Assembly (NCBI RefSeq): GCF_008326425.1
Contig: NZ_AP018929.1
Location: 1,936,875 to 2,000,874 of the forward strand
DNA from: Sulfuracidifex tepidarius
Lineage (GTDB): Archaea; Thermoproteota; Thermoprotei_A; Sulfolobales; Sulfolobaceae
Direction: 5' to 3'
Length of the DNA stretch: 64,000 nucleotides
Both the position numbers and the translations under genes were made by a program. Below the pieces are notes generated by a model, which saw only the letters and a list, made by a program, of their open reading frames with translations, ran no database searches and was not told where the DNA came from. Below are positions 1 through 8,127 of this stretch, piece by piece; the first letter of the stretch is position 1, and each line of letters starts with the position of its first letter.

Positions 1-34
1 ACTATCATAAGAGTATCATGTAATTAGAGCTAAA

Positions 35-100
35 ATGGCAGGCAAGAAGGACAAGGCTCAGAAGAAAGACCAAGCAGCTCAAGGTCAGAAGAAACAGTAA
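35..100 (+). CDS. Possible lysine/glutamine-rich microprotein (21 aa)
   Basis: A short open frame starts with ATG at 35 and ends with TAA at 98-100. It encodes a very basic peptide (MAGKKDKAQKK at the start, rich in Lys and Gln) with no recognisable fold. A T-rich terminator follows within about 40 bases, as expected for a short transcript's end. The bases upstream are AT-rich, but no convincing Shine-Dalgarno site is visible. It could be a real highly charged microprotein, or a chance frame in the tail of a transcript beginning outside the window. I do not recognise a family. Confidence 0.35.
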   Translation: MAGKKDKAQKKDQAAQGQKKQ

Positions 101-133
101 GACGTGAAGTCTTACCAAGGGCTTAAAAGTTAA

Positions 134-176
134 GGTTGTTTTTTGTTAGGGGTTTTCCCCCTTTTCTTTTTGTTTT
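134..176 (+). terminator. T-rich archaeal terminator
   Basis: Several T runs (GTTTTTTG, TTTTCCCCC, CTTTTCTTTTTG) follow the short lysine-rich frame. Oligo-T tracts without a strong hairpin are the usual transcription stop in Sulfolobales. Confidence 0.5.
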
Positions 177-253
177 CAATACTTTTAAAGTTGAAGTGAG
201 GTTTGAGGGAAAGAAACGCATAGGGACGAAGACGTTTACAGAAAAAGGGGGTT

Positions 254-303
254 AAGGGGGCGGAAAGCCTCGCCTCTCTGAGGCGGGAATGGATAGCCCC
301 CTT
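254..303 (+). ncRNA. IS200/IS605 right-end type hairpin (omegaRNA-like relic, copy A)
   Basis: An outer stem AAGGGGGC (254-261) pairs with GCCCCCTT (296-303), and an inner stem CGCCTC/GAGGCG (271-276 with 280-285) closes a 3-base loop. Between them lie CGGAAAG and GGAATGGATAG. The same layout recurs at 16727-16772, with different stems but the same GGAAG and GGATGGATAG signals. Paired changes in stems around constant unpaired bases indicate a conserved structured RNA or transposon end. It resembles the 3' ends of archaeal IS605 elements (TnpB guide-RNA region). No intact tnpB is present. Confidence 0.5.
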
Positions 304-339
304 TGTTTAAATACTTCTTTGTGAAATATCTTTCAGTGA

Positions 340-577
340 TGCTAATGACGCTCCTCCCCAGCTTGACCGAGGGCTTAGGACTGTGGGAGGAGCAATTAAT
401 ATCTCTCCTTTCCTTTAAGGGACTAGAGCTTTGCGATGAAAGTCCCCTCTTTTCAAGTGGGGGGCTCTCTGGCTACCCCGACTGCCCACCAAATGAGAGA
501 TGTAATCCCGAATAGATGGTGGGAACGATGAGCCACTCTGGAAGGGAACCCTCGCCGTGGCGGGGAGGAAGTCAGAC
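340..577 (+). mobile_element. Relic of the 3' end of an IS200/IS605 tnpB with its end hairpin
   Basis: No intact gene is present between 101 and 583. From about 340 the sequence reads like the variable tail of an archaeal tnpB in broken frames. It ends in AACCCTCGCC-GT-GGCGGGG followed by AGGAAGTCAG (547-575), the pattern that closes many archaeal IS605 elements. The relic runs up to the 3' end of the convergent TPP-enzyme gene. The call rests on the terminal hairpin and remembered family patterns, so the exact left limit is uncertain. Confidence 0.45.
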
Positions 578-583
578 ATACAT

Positions 584-2146
584 TCATCTTCCCTCAGTGA
601 CGACTTGTACAACTGAGGTCCTTCCCATCAAGGTCTCTCTCTTTGCTTCGCGTAAAGCGTCTCCCACCTCACTTGGATCCTCAACTAGCCTGAAGAACCC
701 GTTGAACGACCTTACGGTCTCCCCTATTCTGAAGCGTTTGTATCTAGTCCCTTGAATAGGAAGTCTATCCATGACTGCGTCCACGTTCTCTTCCACAGCA
801 AGGTAACCCGCGTTGTCGAATATCACTACCGTGACATGGGCCCTTGACGCTAAGGCGTAAAAAGCCTCCGGGACGCCGAGGATGAATGCGCCGTCTCCGA
901 TAGCTACCACTGAGAACCCTCTTGACTCCATGGTACCTCCAACTGCTGCACCCAGAGTCCACCCTAAATGGTTAGACGACAAGTCGGAGAAGTAAGAGGA
1001 GAACTTCTCGGGCATGGCGAAGTTGGGGTCTAGTACGTACTCGTTGTATATAGTGTCTGGACTCAGCTTCCCTATCTCCCAGGACAAGTATCTTGGACTT
1101 ATGGGAGACTTAGTGGAGAGCTTCTCTGCCTCCTCTCTCACCTCTTCTCTCCAGTTCCTCAGCTTTGTTTCTCTTCTCCTTTTTAACTGGAGGTTATCCA
1201 GGAAGTCGGAGACGTTACTCTGCACGCACAAGTCGCATGGGAAACCGTAAGTAGGAAGGTAAGAATAGAGCGGATCTACATCTACCTTGATCACTTTTCC
1301 TCTCACCTTGTCGGGAGGAGACCAGGGGACTTCGCTCTCTAGTACTAATACCAGGTCGTGCTTTTCTAGATCCGTCGAGCGGAGCGCCATAGGGCCTGAG
1401 GACGGATAGTTCAAGACCTCTCCTGCGAAATTGAGAACCGGTATACCTGACCTATCGGCGAAACCTCTTAGGGAATTGAACCACATCTCTTTCCTCCCTG
1501 CTCTCCACGTTACTATCACGGGGTTCTCGCTCTCCTCTATCATCTTCACTGCAGCCTCTAAATCGCTCCTTCTCACTCCGGGCTCGTGGAGGGACGGTTT
1601 GACTCCGAGGAACTTACCTTCCTTCAACGTGACTTCTCTAGAGAACGTCACGTAAACCGGACCCCTGGGCTCGCTCATCGCGACTGAATACGCTCTCACT
1701 ATCGTTTGCTCTACCATGGAAGGGTCCTTTATCTCTATGTCTAGTTTCGTAATCTGTCTCACTATCTCACGTTGGTCTTTCACCTCTTGAGTCCAATGAG
1801 TCCTGAGGGTTTTCCCTGTCCCTCCTTCCGTGATAGGTGGTAGGCCGGAAAGTACAATGAGCGGTATCCTTGACGTGTACGCGTTCATGATAGCTCCGAG
1901 CGCGTTTCCGGTACCGGGCACGGTGTGGAGCAGGGCACACCCTATTCCCCCTTTCAGGGAAACTCCTATGGCTGCTGATACTGCTTCTAGTTCATGTCTG
2001 GTAAGGACTAGTTCAGGGAACTCTTCAGCTAGAAGGGTCACGTGGTCAGTCCCAGTTGTGGAGAAGACCCACTTTACTCCTAACTCCCTGAGAGTCCTTA
2101 TCAACACTTGAGCTGAGTTCACACTTCCTTCTAAATCAAGAAGCAT
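584..2146 (-). CDS. Thiamine-diphosphate-dependent enzyme (acetolactate synthase / benzoylformate decarboxylase-like)
   Basis: A 520-residue protein with the three-domain layout of ThDP enzymes. The N-terminal PYR domain carries the conserved glutamate in RHELEA (E52). A central domain spans about 190-310. The C-terminal PP domain has the ThDP/Mg motif GDGAF (417-421), then DNAG (444-447) about 25 residues later. Length fits the acetolactate synthase / indolepyruvate / benzoylformate decarboxylase superfamily. No regulatory small subunit is adjacent, so a catabolic 2-oxoacid decarboxylase or lyase is as likely as acetolactate synthase. Its start overlaps the end of the upstream small gene by 11 bases, so the two are probably co-transcribed. 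Substrate cannot be read from the sequence. Confidence 0.85.
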   Translation of the reverse strand: MLLDLEGSVNSAQVLIRTLRELGVKWVFSTTGTDHVTLLAEEFPELVLTRHELEAVSAAIGVSLKGGIGCALLHTVPGTGNALGAIMNAYTSRIPLIVLSGLPPITEGGTGKTLRTHWTQEVKDQREIVRQITKLDIEIKDPSMVEQTIVRAYSVAMSEPRGPVYVTFSREVTLKEGKFLGVKPSLHEPGVRRSDLEAAVKMIEESENPVIVTWRAGRKEMWFNSLRGFADRSGIPVLNFAGEVLNYPSSGPMALRSTDLEKHDLVLVLESEVPWSPPDKVRGKVIKVDVDPLYSYLPTYGFPCDLCVQSNVSDFLDNLQLKRRRETKLRNWREEVREEAEKLSTKSPISPRYLSWEIGKLSPDTIYNEYVLDPNFAMPEKFSSYFSDLSSNHLGWTLGAAVGGTMESRGFSVVAIGDGAFILGVPEAFYALASRAHVTVVIFDNAGYLAVEENVDAVMDRLPIQGTRYKRFRIGETVRSFNGFFRLVEDPSEVGDALREAKRETLMGRTSVVQVVTEGR

Positions 2147-2390
2147 TAAACTTTGGCGGGAGAGTGGACAAAAGCGACGACATAGCCTTCTTTAATTCTT
2201 TCCACCTCAAGGTTGTGGACTCTATGACTCCTTTTTTGGACTTTACAGCGAATGGGAAGAGCTCAATGAAAATGAGGTAATCCCCGACGACTATGGGCTC
2301 TGTCTCTCCCTCCACAAAGTTCTCCTTGCTGGACATGCAAAAGTTCACCACGACGTCATCGGGTAAGAGCTTTAGGGTCATTTCGTCCAT
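2136..2390 (-). CDS. Small conserved-looking protein upstream of the TPP enzyme
   Basis: An 84-residue soluble protein of unknown family. A longer frame begins with TTG at 2423, but a TTTTAAAA element lies about 30-35 bases before the ATG at 2390 and overlaps the upstream TTG. The internal ATG therefore fits a near-leaderless transcript better. The protein alternates hydrophobic and charged strands, ends with an amphipathic helix, and has no metal motif. It overlaps the TPP-enzyme start by 11 bases, suggesting translational coupling and a related role, perhaps a partner subunit. Function is unknown. Confidence 0.6.
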   Translation of the reverse strand: MDEMTLKLLPDDVVVNFCMSSKENFVEGETEPIVVGDYLIFIELFPFAVKSKKGVIESTTLRWKELKKAMSSLLSTLPPKFNAS

Positions 2391-2541
2391 AGGAGAAATT
2401 AGCGTTTTTAGGTTAAAAATCAATTTTAAAATAATTAGAACATAACAGTAGTTTTATTAATACAAAATTTGTGTTTTTGTATGATGTCGATCCTCCCTTC
2501 AACCCCATTAAGATAAAAACGACATTAATCTCATCTTTCTT

Positions 2542-3402
2542 ATGAAAGTGGTTGTTCTGGGTTTAGGTACGATGGGGTGGAGGATAGCAAAGAACTTCGC
2601 CAAGGAAGGCGTCCTTGTAGGAGTGTGGAACAGGACGGAGGAAAAGGCTAAACGCTTCTCTTCTGAGTTCGGAGTCCCACCCCTTTCTCTAAGCGAGTTA
2701 GAGGACGTTGAATATGTCCTGCTTTCCCTTTCAGACGATGAAGCGGTTTCATCAGTTATGAGAAAGTTTGAAGTCAGGGGGAAAGTAGTTGTTGATACGT
2801 CAACGATCTCTCCACGCACGTCGATCTCCCTTGCAGAGGAGGTGAAGAAACGTGGTGGAGTAATGTACGACGCGCCAATCACGGGGTCTACTGGAATAGA
2901 GCAGAGAAAGGCTACAGTCATGGTAGGGGGCCCTGAAGAGAGGAAGAACGACGTGATCTCCCTGCTCAGGATGACCGCTGACAAGGTGATATACGTCGGG
3001 AGGAACGGTATGGGATTATACCTTAAGCTGGTCAACAACCTAATAGCTGGGTCTTACATGTTAGCCCTAGCTGAGGGCTTCACACTAGCTGAGAGGGCAG
3101 GGCTTGACTTGGACGTAGTGACCAGTTTCTTGTCAGGGGGGTCGATCGTGAGCTCTCCCCTTTCGTCCATGAAGTCCCCAATGATGAGGGATGGGAAGTA
3201 TGAGACTCAATTCAGGCTTTCCTTAATGGCGAAAGACCTAAGGATAATAGAGGAAGAGTGTAGAGCTCTCGGAGTCGCGAACTTCCTATCTTCACTGGCT
3301 TCCAAGATGTTTGACTCCGCCTCGAGGTCAGATTTAGGAGACAAAGACATGGCCTCCATCCAAGAGTTAGTTAGAAAGCTTTCAGGGGTTCGGACTTCAT
3401 AG
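2542..3402 (+). CDS. NAD(P)-dependent 3-hydroxyisobutyrate dehydrogenase-like protein
   Basis: A 286-residue beta-hydroxyacid dehydrogenase. The N-terminal Rossmann motif is GLGTMG (7-12), followed by the cofactor-selecting WNRTEEKA (29-36), which with Arg after Asn suggests NADP. The substrate motif DAPITGS spans 110-116, and KLVNN carries the expected catalytic lysine (K162) and Asn166. The all-alpha C-terminal half is complete. The family reduces succinic semialdehyde, glyoxylate or tartronate semialdehyde, or oxidises 3-hydroxyisobutyrate; which applies here is unknown. The gene is divergent from the small gene/TPP operon and has almost no leader, with an A/T-rich box about 30 bases before the ATG. 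Confidence 0.88.
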   Translation: MKVVVLGLGTMGWRIAKNFAKEGVLVGVWNRTEEKAKRFSSEFGVPPLSLSELEDVEYVLLSLSDDEAVSSVMRKFEVRGKVVVDTSTISPRTSISLAEEVKKRGGVMYDAPITGSTGIEQRKATVMVGGPEERKNDVISLLRMTADKVIYVGRNGMGLYLKLVNNLIAGSYMLALAEGFTLAERAGLDLDVVTSFLSGGSIVSSPLSSMKSPMMRDGKYETQFRLSLMAKDLRIIEEECRALGVANFLSSLASKMFDSASRSDLGDKDMASIQELVRKLSGVRTS

Positions 3403-3414
3403 GATTTCATAATA

Positions 3415-3525
3415 TTTCATATCAATCCTCAGCCCTTGGGCTTCACCAGAGTCACGGGGCAGTGCACCGCTCACCCTCTCCGCCTCTTTAGCGGCGTTTC
3501 TAAAGCCTGATGTAAGTGGAATTAT
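3415..3525 (-). mobile_element. Probable tnpB/IS605 3'-end relic (minus strand)
   Basis: Read on the minus strand, an open segment of about 40 codons ends at about 3410. It has an Ala/Lys/Arg/Glu-rich stretch and then GALPRDSGEAQGL. The DNA contains GAAGCCC-AA-GGGC and GAGGATTGATA, matching the GGAAG / stem / GGATGGATA layout of the two hairpins at 254 and 16727. No start or zinc-finger part survives. The rest of the 3403-3696 gap shows nothing else recognisable apart from the terminator of odsN. Confidence 0.35.
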
Positions 3526-3661
3526 GGACAGAGAACGGGAAAAATGTAGGTGATGGGTACGTTAGATGTTTTTCTTTAAAAAAGAAAAAAGAAAGAACTA
3601 ATCTCTTTTTTGAGAGAAAAGGGGAAGAGGTCGAGAGAAAAGGACATGTATATCTTTCCAC

Positions 3662-3677
3662 ACAGAAAAAAAGTTCA
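3662..3677 (-). terminator. T-run terminator downstream of odsN
   Basis: On the minus strand the first bases after the odsN stop reach GAACTTTTTTTCTG, a seven-T run typical of Sulfolobales transcript ends. It would end the soxL-soxN-odsN message. Confidence 0.55.
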
Positions 3678-3696
3678 ATTCTCATGTTTACACGTT

Positions 3697-3996
3697 CTAA
3701 GCTTTAACCTCAGTTTCTTCCAGAGGTTGGAGTATCTTGTGTGAGGGAACTCCTTCTAAAATGGATTTCCCATAGTCAACGGTTTCTCTATATCCTTCAC
3801 TCTTCATGAAGTCCCTGAATGCTTCCAGAGACTCCCACTCAGTGTAGATCATGTATTCTTGAGGGTTCATCACGTTCCTGTAAAGCTTTGCGGATGTCAT
3901 TCCCTTCACATTTGTGGACACCACGTCCCAGAACTTCTCCTCAAACTCCCTTTCATGACCTTTCTTTACGGTGTAGTAAAAACCTATGTTTATCAT
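3697..3996 (-). CDS. odsN: OdsN, ABM-type dimeric alpha/beta-barrel protein downstream of SoxN
   Basis: A 99-residue protein with the antibiotic-biosynthesis-monooxygenase (ABM) ferredoxin-like fold: strand IGFYYTVKKG, helix EREFEEKFWDV, strand KLYRN, then YMIYTEWES and the FRDFM helix. It sits directly downstream of soxN in the same direction. This is the position of odsN in the cbsAB-soxLN-odsN cluster described for Sulfolobales. The biochemical role of OdsN is not established. ABM relatives include haem-degrading and quinone monooxygenases, so a role in haem or quinone handling is possible. Identification rests on synteny plus fold. Confidence 0.8.
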   Translation of the reverse strand: MINIGFYYTVKKGHEREFEEKFWDVVSTNVKGMTSAKLYRNVMNPQEYMIYTEWESLEAFRDFMKSEGYRETVDYGKSILEGVPSHKILQPLEETEVKA

Positions 3997-4037
3997 TCAT
4001 TTCACCATGTTTAACTCTCACTCAGGGGAAATACGTG

Positions 4038-5726
4038 TTACTCGTAGGACTCATTTGGTTTCTTGTAGGCTACGTAATGGTATAGTGATATGGATTCTCC
4101 GAGGAGAATGAAGAGTAATCCTAGATCTACTCCGAACATGTTAGATTCATATCCTGTAGGAGGTATTGTCCACATTGTTACGGCTATGATTGCGCTAAAC
4201 ACTAAGAGTATCCCTATTATCACGGTAGCCATGTTCTTCTTCTTTTCCAACTTCAGGTCTATCGTTTCCTCTGATGAGGCAGTTCCGCCTTGTGGGATCG
4301 CCTTTATCGCAACAGGAGATAGGGATTTAGCGTAGAAGGCGAAGATCGCAAGCAAAGGTAGGAAGAGCGAAGCGCTAACCGGTGAGGGGGATGAGACAAA
4401 AGCAACAGCTGATCCCATGGTCATCATGGCAATTACCATGAAGAGTAGGACAGCTATAGGGCTGCTCATCTGAGCTTTCTTGAATAGCGGTATCCTAACC
4501 GACTTCTTCTCTCCTTCTCTATAGGGTAAGAAGAACATTCCCGCTCCTACTATGATAGCCGGAGGTAGGTAAACCATTACTTGTTCTGTCACGCTGTCAG
4601 GTATTCCCGGTTGTATATCTCCCCATATTGTGGTTTGTACTAGGTAAGTCAGCATCAGTATTCCGAACCCCGTGAACACTCTTCTTTTTAGGGGATGTAG
4701 CTCGTTGTTCCTATCCAAAAAGGGTACTAGCAAGAGGTATACTAAGGGTATTATAACGCCTATGAGCAGGAACAGAACCACGTCTGTAGTGAAGTCTGCG
4801 ATCTTGTAGACGAACAGGAAGAACCATGGAGGATAAGTCGTCACTTGGGCTGCCAGAGGGCTTGTAGGCGGTGGTGCAGGTTTGGGATCCAGGAACGGAT
4901 CTAGTCCTTGCGGTAGTCCGTTCAGGTAAGCTAATGCGTTTGGTATCGCAATGATGAACCCCCATGTGAGGAATATTAACGATAACATGTAAACGAAGTT
5001 CCTTGGCCACCAAGCGTTGAACTTCTTCTGCTCTTCTGCGGTATACACTGCAGGTGCCTTTGGCTTTGCCTTCCTTGACGGCATCATTCCATATCTTTCA
5101 GCCATAAGCAAGTGGAAGACAAACAGTACTCCTATCAGCGCAACTAGAATTATGTGCCATGCTAACACCCTTCCGAAGTTTCCGCTATCGTAGTTACCAA
5201 ACAAGATAGGCAACAGGAAAGACAACTGAGGAACAGACGAGATGATCCCTGCTCCGACGTCCACAGCGCTTGTAGCCAGCACGTCTCCTATTAAACTATA
5301 ACCCAGGAAGGAGGCTCCGAGCGTGAGGACCAGCATGAGGACCCCAAGGATCCAAAGCAATTCCCTCGGTTTCTTGTAAGCTCCAGTGAAGTAATTCCTG
5401 AACATGTGAACGTAAGCTAGAATTATCATCGCGTAAGACCCGTACAAGTGGCTGTACAAGAATACTGAACCGTAAGGCACACTGTTGATTATAGTCTCAG
5501 TGGACTGGTATCCAGCGTCCGCGTTGTAATAGAGGAGGAGAATTAAACCCGATATTACAGTGTAAAAGAAAGCTCCAGCAACTAGAGCACCTAACCATTC
5601 GTCAACGTGGTACATGTAATCTGGAGTTCTGAAGAAAGGCAGGTCGTCTAGCCCCAGCCTATCTTTAAACCAGTTTGATACCCTTGAGGTTAAACTTTGT
5701 TTCATCAAATCATTTTCACCTCTCAT
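4038..5726 (-). CDS. soxN: SoxN, cytochrome b of the bc1-analogous SoxLN complex
   Basis: A 562-residue polytopic protein homologous to cytochrome b. Two transmembrane helices carry the paired bis-histidine haem ligands with the canonical 14-residue spacing: H93/H107 and H191/H205. The quinol-oxidation-site motif, usually PEWY, is PPWFF at 299-303. The C-terminal half has about six further membrane segments. The protein should take electrons from caldariella-type quinol and pass them to the Rieske protein encoded just upstream. The ATG at 5726 lies within the soxL-soxN gap. A second ATG at 5705 has GAGGTGA about 10 bases before it and may be the true start. Confidence 0.92.
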   Translation of the reverse strand: MRGENDLMKQSLTSRVSNWFKDRLGLDDLPFFRTPDYMYHVDEWLGALVAGAFFYTVISGLILLLYYNADAGYQSTETIINSVPYGSVFLYSHLYGSYAMIILAYVHMFRNYFTGAYKKPRELLWILGVLMLVLTLGASFLGYSLIGDVLATSAVDVGAGIISSVPQLSFLLPILFGNYDSGNFGRVLAWHIILVALIGVLFVFHLLMAERYGMMPSRKAKPKAPAVYTAEEQKKFNAWWPRNFVYMLSLIFLTWGFIIAIPNALAYLNGLPQGLDPFLDPKPAPPPTSPLAAQVTTYPPWFFLFVYKIADFTTDVVLFLLIGVIIPLVYLLLVPFLDRNNELHPLKRRVFTGFGILMLTYLVQTTIWGDIQPGIPDSVTEQVMVYLPPAIIVGAGMFFLPYREGEKKSVRIPLFKKAQMSSPIAVLLFMVIAMMTMGSAVAFVSSPSPVSASLFLPLLAIFAFYAKSLSPVAIKAIPQGGTASSEETIDLKLEKKKNMATVIIGILLVFSAIIAVTMWTIPPTGYESNMFGVDLGLLFILLGESISLYHYVAYKKPNESYE

Positions 5727-5750
5727 GTGGAAAAGCGTTTCACGTTGAAC

Positions 5751-6719
5751 TCATGACGAGAACGGGTTCTCAGAGTCAGACACTTCAGTCTTATCTCCTA
5801 CGGAAGACCCGAAGCTACTTGATAAGTCTACCGTGGGATCCTTAGAGGGGACTCCGTTTGCACCTTCAGGGTATATGCCTACTCCTAATGAACCTAGGGC
5901 ATATAGGTAGTCTGTGGAGCTATCCCATTCGAGGATCGTGGTCGGAAGAGGCCTCTGTGTAGGTCCGGTTAAAGGTTGGGCTCCGTGGTACGGGTCGTAA
6001 GTGGAACCGTGGCAGTCGCAGTGTATGATTGTGGGCGCATTAGCTGCCTTAGCATTCGCTATCGCTTGTGCCGTTAAAGTATCGGGTTCTGGTGCGTTAA
6101 TTTGCGACGGAGTTACATATTTCGGAGGATAGAAATGAATGAAAGGTGGTTTGCATCCTAAGTGTTGACAGATAGCACTGTATGATACTATGGACTTGTT
6201 CGGTCCTACTCCACCAGGCCAGGTGTACTTATCACCAGTCTGAGGTACGGTTACAGTGTAAGAGGGTACTGAAACTGGCTTCCCCGAGCTATCTCCCAAG
6301 TTCAAAAGGAAGTTAGGCTCCCCTGAGAGGGGATAGTAGTAAATGGTTATGATAGGGCTATTCACGGGTAACGACGATGCCTTGATCGGATTCCCAGAGG
6401 AGTCTACCAGGAGGCTCTTCGGAAAAGCCGACACTGCTGACACATTAGGTGGAACGAGGACACGCAGTCCCGGGACTATCCCAGCTACCGTCGCCACACC
6501 GACACCTATTACCATGGCTTTGAGGAAGTTCCTTCTTCCCTCGTCTAAACCAGAGGTGTTCTTTTCGGCGAAGTTGAAAAGGTAACTATCTCCTTTCCTT
6601 ATGAACTCTCTGGGGTCGAAGTTCTTAGTCCTAATCGCTATGGTGAGTTCCCTGACGAAACGAAGCTGATCCCATTCCATGACTTTCTTATCTCCCTTTT
6701 TCCAGTGGAAAGATAACAT
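5751..6719 (-). CDS. soxL: SoxL, Rieske iron-sulfur protein with twin-arginine signal
   Basis: A 322-residue Rieske protein. Box I is CQHLGC (184-189) and box II is CDCHGS (234-239), giving [2Fe-2S] ligands C184, H186, C234 and H237 and a disulfide C189-C236. The 44 residues between boxes are longer than in mitochondrial Rieske proteins. A twin-arginine motif GRRNFLK (61-67) precedes a hydrophobic segment that would anchor the folded domain outside the membrane. About 60 cytoplasmic residues precede it. It is the redox partner of SoxN, 24 bases downstream. Starts at 6719 or at the ATG 39 bases later are both possible. Confidence 0.93.
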   Translation of the reverse strand: MLSFHWKKGDKKVMEWDQLRFVRELTIAIRTKNFDPREFIRKGDSYLFNFAEKNTSGLDEGRRNFLKAMVIGVGVATVAGIVPGLRVLVPPNVSAVSAFPKSLLVDSSGNPIKASSLPVNSPIITIYYYPLSGEPNFLLNLGDSSGKPVSVPSYTVTVPQTGDKYTWPGGVGPNKSIVSYSAICQHLGCKPPFIHFYPPKYVTPSQINAPEPDTLTAQAIANAKAANAPTIIHCDCHGSTYDPYHGAQPLTGPTQRPLPTTILEWDSSTDYLYALGSLGVGIYPEGANGVPSKDPTVDLSSSFGSSVGDKTEVSDSENPFSS

Positions 6720-7094
6720 TCAAGGTCGTGTAATTTTCTCATACATTTCTATTAAGGTTGAGACGTTAGACTGATAGTAGTCTAGGCGACTCAAAATCAA
6801 GGATCCTTTATCAGGGAGATGTCTAAGGTAAACTAGAAAATAATAATAATATATAACACTTTTAATACTATCTATTACTAAAAGTATAATTCGTTGAAAT
6901 CAAGGATTTGAAGTAAGCTTTTTTTCTTACTCTACACTGATGAGCGACTAGCAAGGAGTACGTAGCGGTCAAAACAAAAAAAAGAAGACCTGATTTAAGA
7001 ACAGATCTGGATTAGGTGATAGAAAAAAGAAAGGAAAGAAAGCTTCATTTAAATTATATTGCATAAAAATACAAAAATCATTTTCATTAGTAAA
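6720..7094 (-). promoter_or_regulatory. cbsB terminator and soxL promoter region
   Basis: This 375-base gap has no gene. On the minus strand the first part holds T-rich stops after cbsB (A runs at 6971-6985 and 7021-7040 on the plus strand). The second part has a strong TATA-like stretch near 6847-6858 (TTATATATTATT on the minus strand) about 130 bases before soxL. The cluster is thus probably transcribed as two units, cbsA-peptide-cbsB and soxL-soxN-odsN, with a leader on the second. Confidence 0.45.
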
Positions 7095-8033
7095 TTAATG
7101 TATACTGGACGAGTCATGGACTTCCATGGTCTTGCTTAAGGCTTCCCTTCCTTTCTCCCTCGCGGTATCCTTGTACGTTATCATGGAGAAGCCCATTGCT
7201 ACCAAGAAAATGTATTCCATTAAATGGAACCCTGTAATACCCATGAAAACGTCGCTAATCACCATGAAATAGCCTAAGCCAGCCATTCCGTTCCTCCTTA
7301 ATGCTGTCACGAGTGAAAGGTAGGTAGAGATGCTTAACAACAGGAGAAATAACCCTAAGTTATTTGGGTCATTGAAGGAAATCCCGTATATGGCAGAGAA
7401 AGTCATGTCCATTATCATGAACATGAATCTATTTGACTCGACCAGGAAATAAAGGGGTAAGAACAGGAAAAGGGATGGTATGGAAACTAAATACTTTATG
7501 ACGTCTTTCTTACTTTGTTTCCCCCAGAACGTGAAGAACGCGAAAGTAACTACGCTCAACAAGAACATGTAAGTGTACCCGGGGTTGAACGTGAAATTCA
7601 ATGAATCTATCGTCACTGCAGATATCATCGAGAAGGATATGAGAGCTAAAGTAGGAAGGAGGAATAGAGTGTCAAGACCTTTCCTCCTGAGGAAAGACTC
7701 CACTATCACAACAATTGAAACTGCTATACCGAGTATGGTGAACGGAAGGGAATGGTTGAACACGGGAGAGAGAACATCTACCACTGCGAGAGGAATTAAG
7801 GACTTTATCTTACCTGACATTGCTATTGCGATGAGGAATGAAGCCCCATACCCTAGGTATATACCAGCAGTACCTAGGTATTCCAAGGTTATTTTCCCCG
7901 GGATTGACAGAGGTAAGTAAGAGATTGGAAAGATGACTTGATAGAAGAATTGGAGAAAGAAAGCTACGAAAAGGAAAACTGTATACCACTTCAGATCCTT
8001 TTCTGAGATCAGTGACTTGATTTCCACTTTCAC
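7095..8033 (-). CDS. cbsB: CbsB, integral membrane subunit of cytochrome b558/566
   Basis: A 312-residue very hydrophobic protein with about nine predicted membrane helices separated by short loops and no cofactor motif. It lies between cbsA and soxL, the position of cbsB, the membrane partner of the extracellular haem protein CbsA. The start is GTG at 8033, which overlaps the TGA of the 30-codon gene upstream (GTGA), so translation is probably coupled. The short charged N-terminus (KVEIKSLISEKDLKW) is cytoplasmic by the positive-inside rule. The call rests on synteny and hydropathy. Confidence 0.85.
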   Translation of the reverse strand: MKVEIKSLISEKDLKWYTVFLFVAFFLQFFYQVIFPISYLPLSIPGKITLEYLGTAGIYLGYGASFLIAIAMSGKIKSLIPLAVVDVLSPVFNHSLPFTILGIAVSIVVIVESFLRRKGLDTLFLLPTLALISFSMISAVTIDSLNFTFNPGYTYMFLLSVVTFAFFTFWGKQSKKDVIKYLVSIPSLFLFLPLYFLVESNRFMFMIMDMTFSAIYGISFNDPNNLGLFLLLLSISTYLSLVTALRRNGMAGLGYFMVISDVFMGITGFHLMEYIFLVAMGFSMITYKDTAREKGREALSKTMEVHDSSSIH

Positions 8034-8122
8034 TTTCCTACACCTTTAGCGTAAAGGAAAGATATTCCTATTCCAATCCCCGAGACGATTACTCCGCTCA
8101 GTATGACCATTGTCAGGAACAT
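8030..8122 (-). CDS. 30-residue single-span membrane peptide between cbsA and cbsB
   Basis: A short frame opens with ATG at 8120-8122 and stops with TGA at 8030-8032. The peptide begins MFLTMVILSGVIVSGIGIGI and ends with a short basic tail (YAKGVGK), so it is one membrane helix with a positive cytoplasmic end. A strong Shine-Dalgarno sequence GGAGGTGA overlaps the cbsA stop, 4-5 bases before the ATG. Its own stop overlaps the GTG start of cbsB by four bases. Tight coupling on both sides, a good ribosome site and a Gly-rich helix make it a credible small subunit of the CbsAB complex. It is too short for routine gene calling. I know of no described homologue. Confidence 0.7.
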   Translation of the reverse strand: MFLTMVILSGVIVSGIGIGISFLYAKGVGK

Positions 8123-8127
8123 TTCAC

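Noticed and set aside
3429-3510. GC-rich block considered as a tRNA or other structured RNA
   Set aside because: No acceptor/anticodon/T-arm pattern; the IS605-end reading on the minus strand fits better.
3516-3707. 63-codon plus-strand frame in the gap after the hydroxyisobutyrate dehydrogenase gene
   Set aside because: Low-complexity Lys/Glu-rich composition over A runs that serve as the odsN terminator on the other strand; no ribosome site or family.
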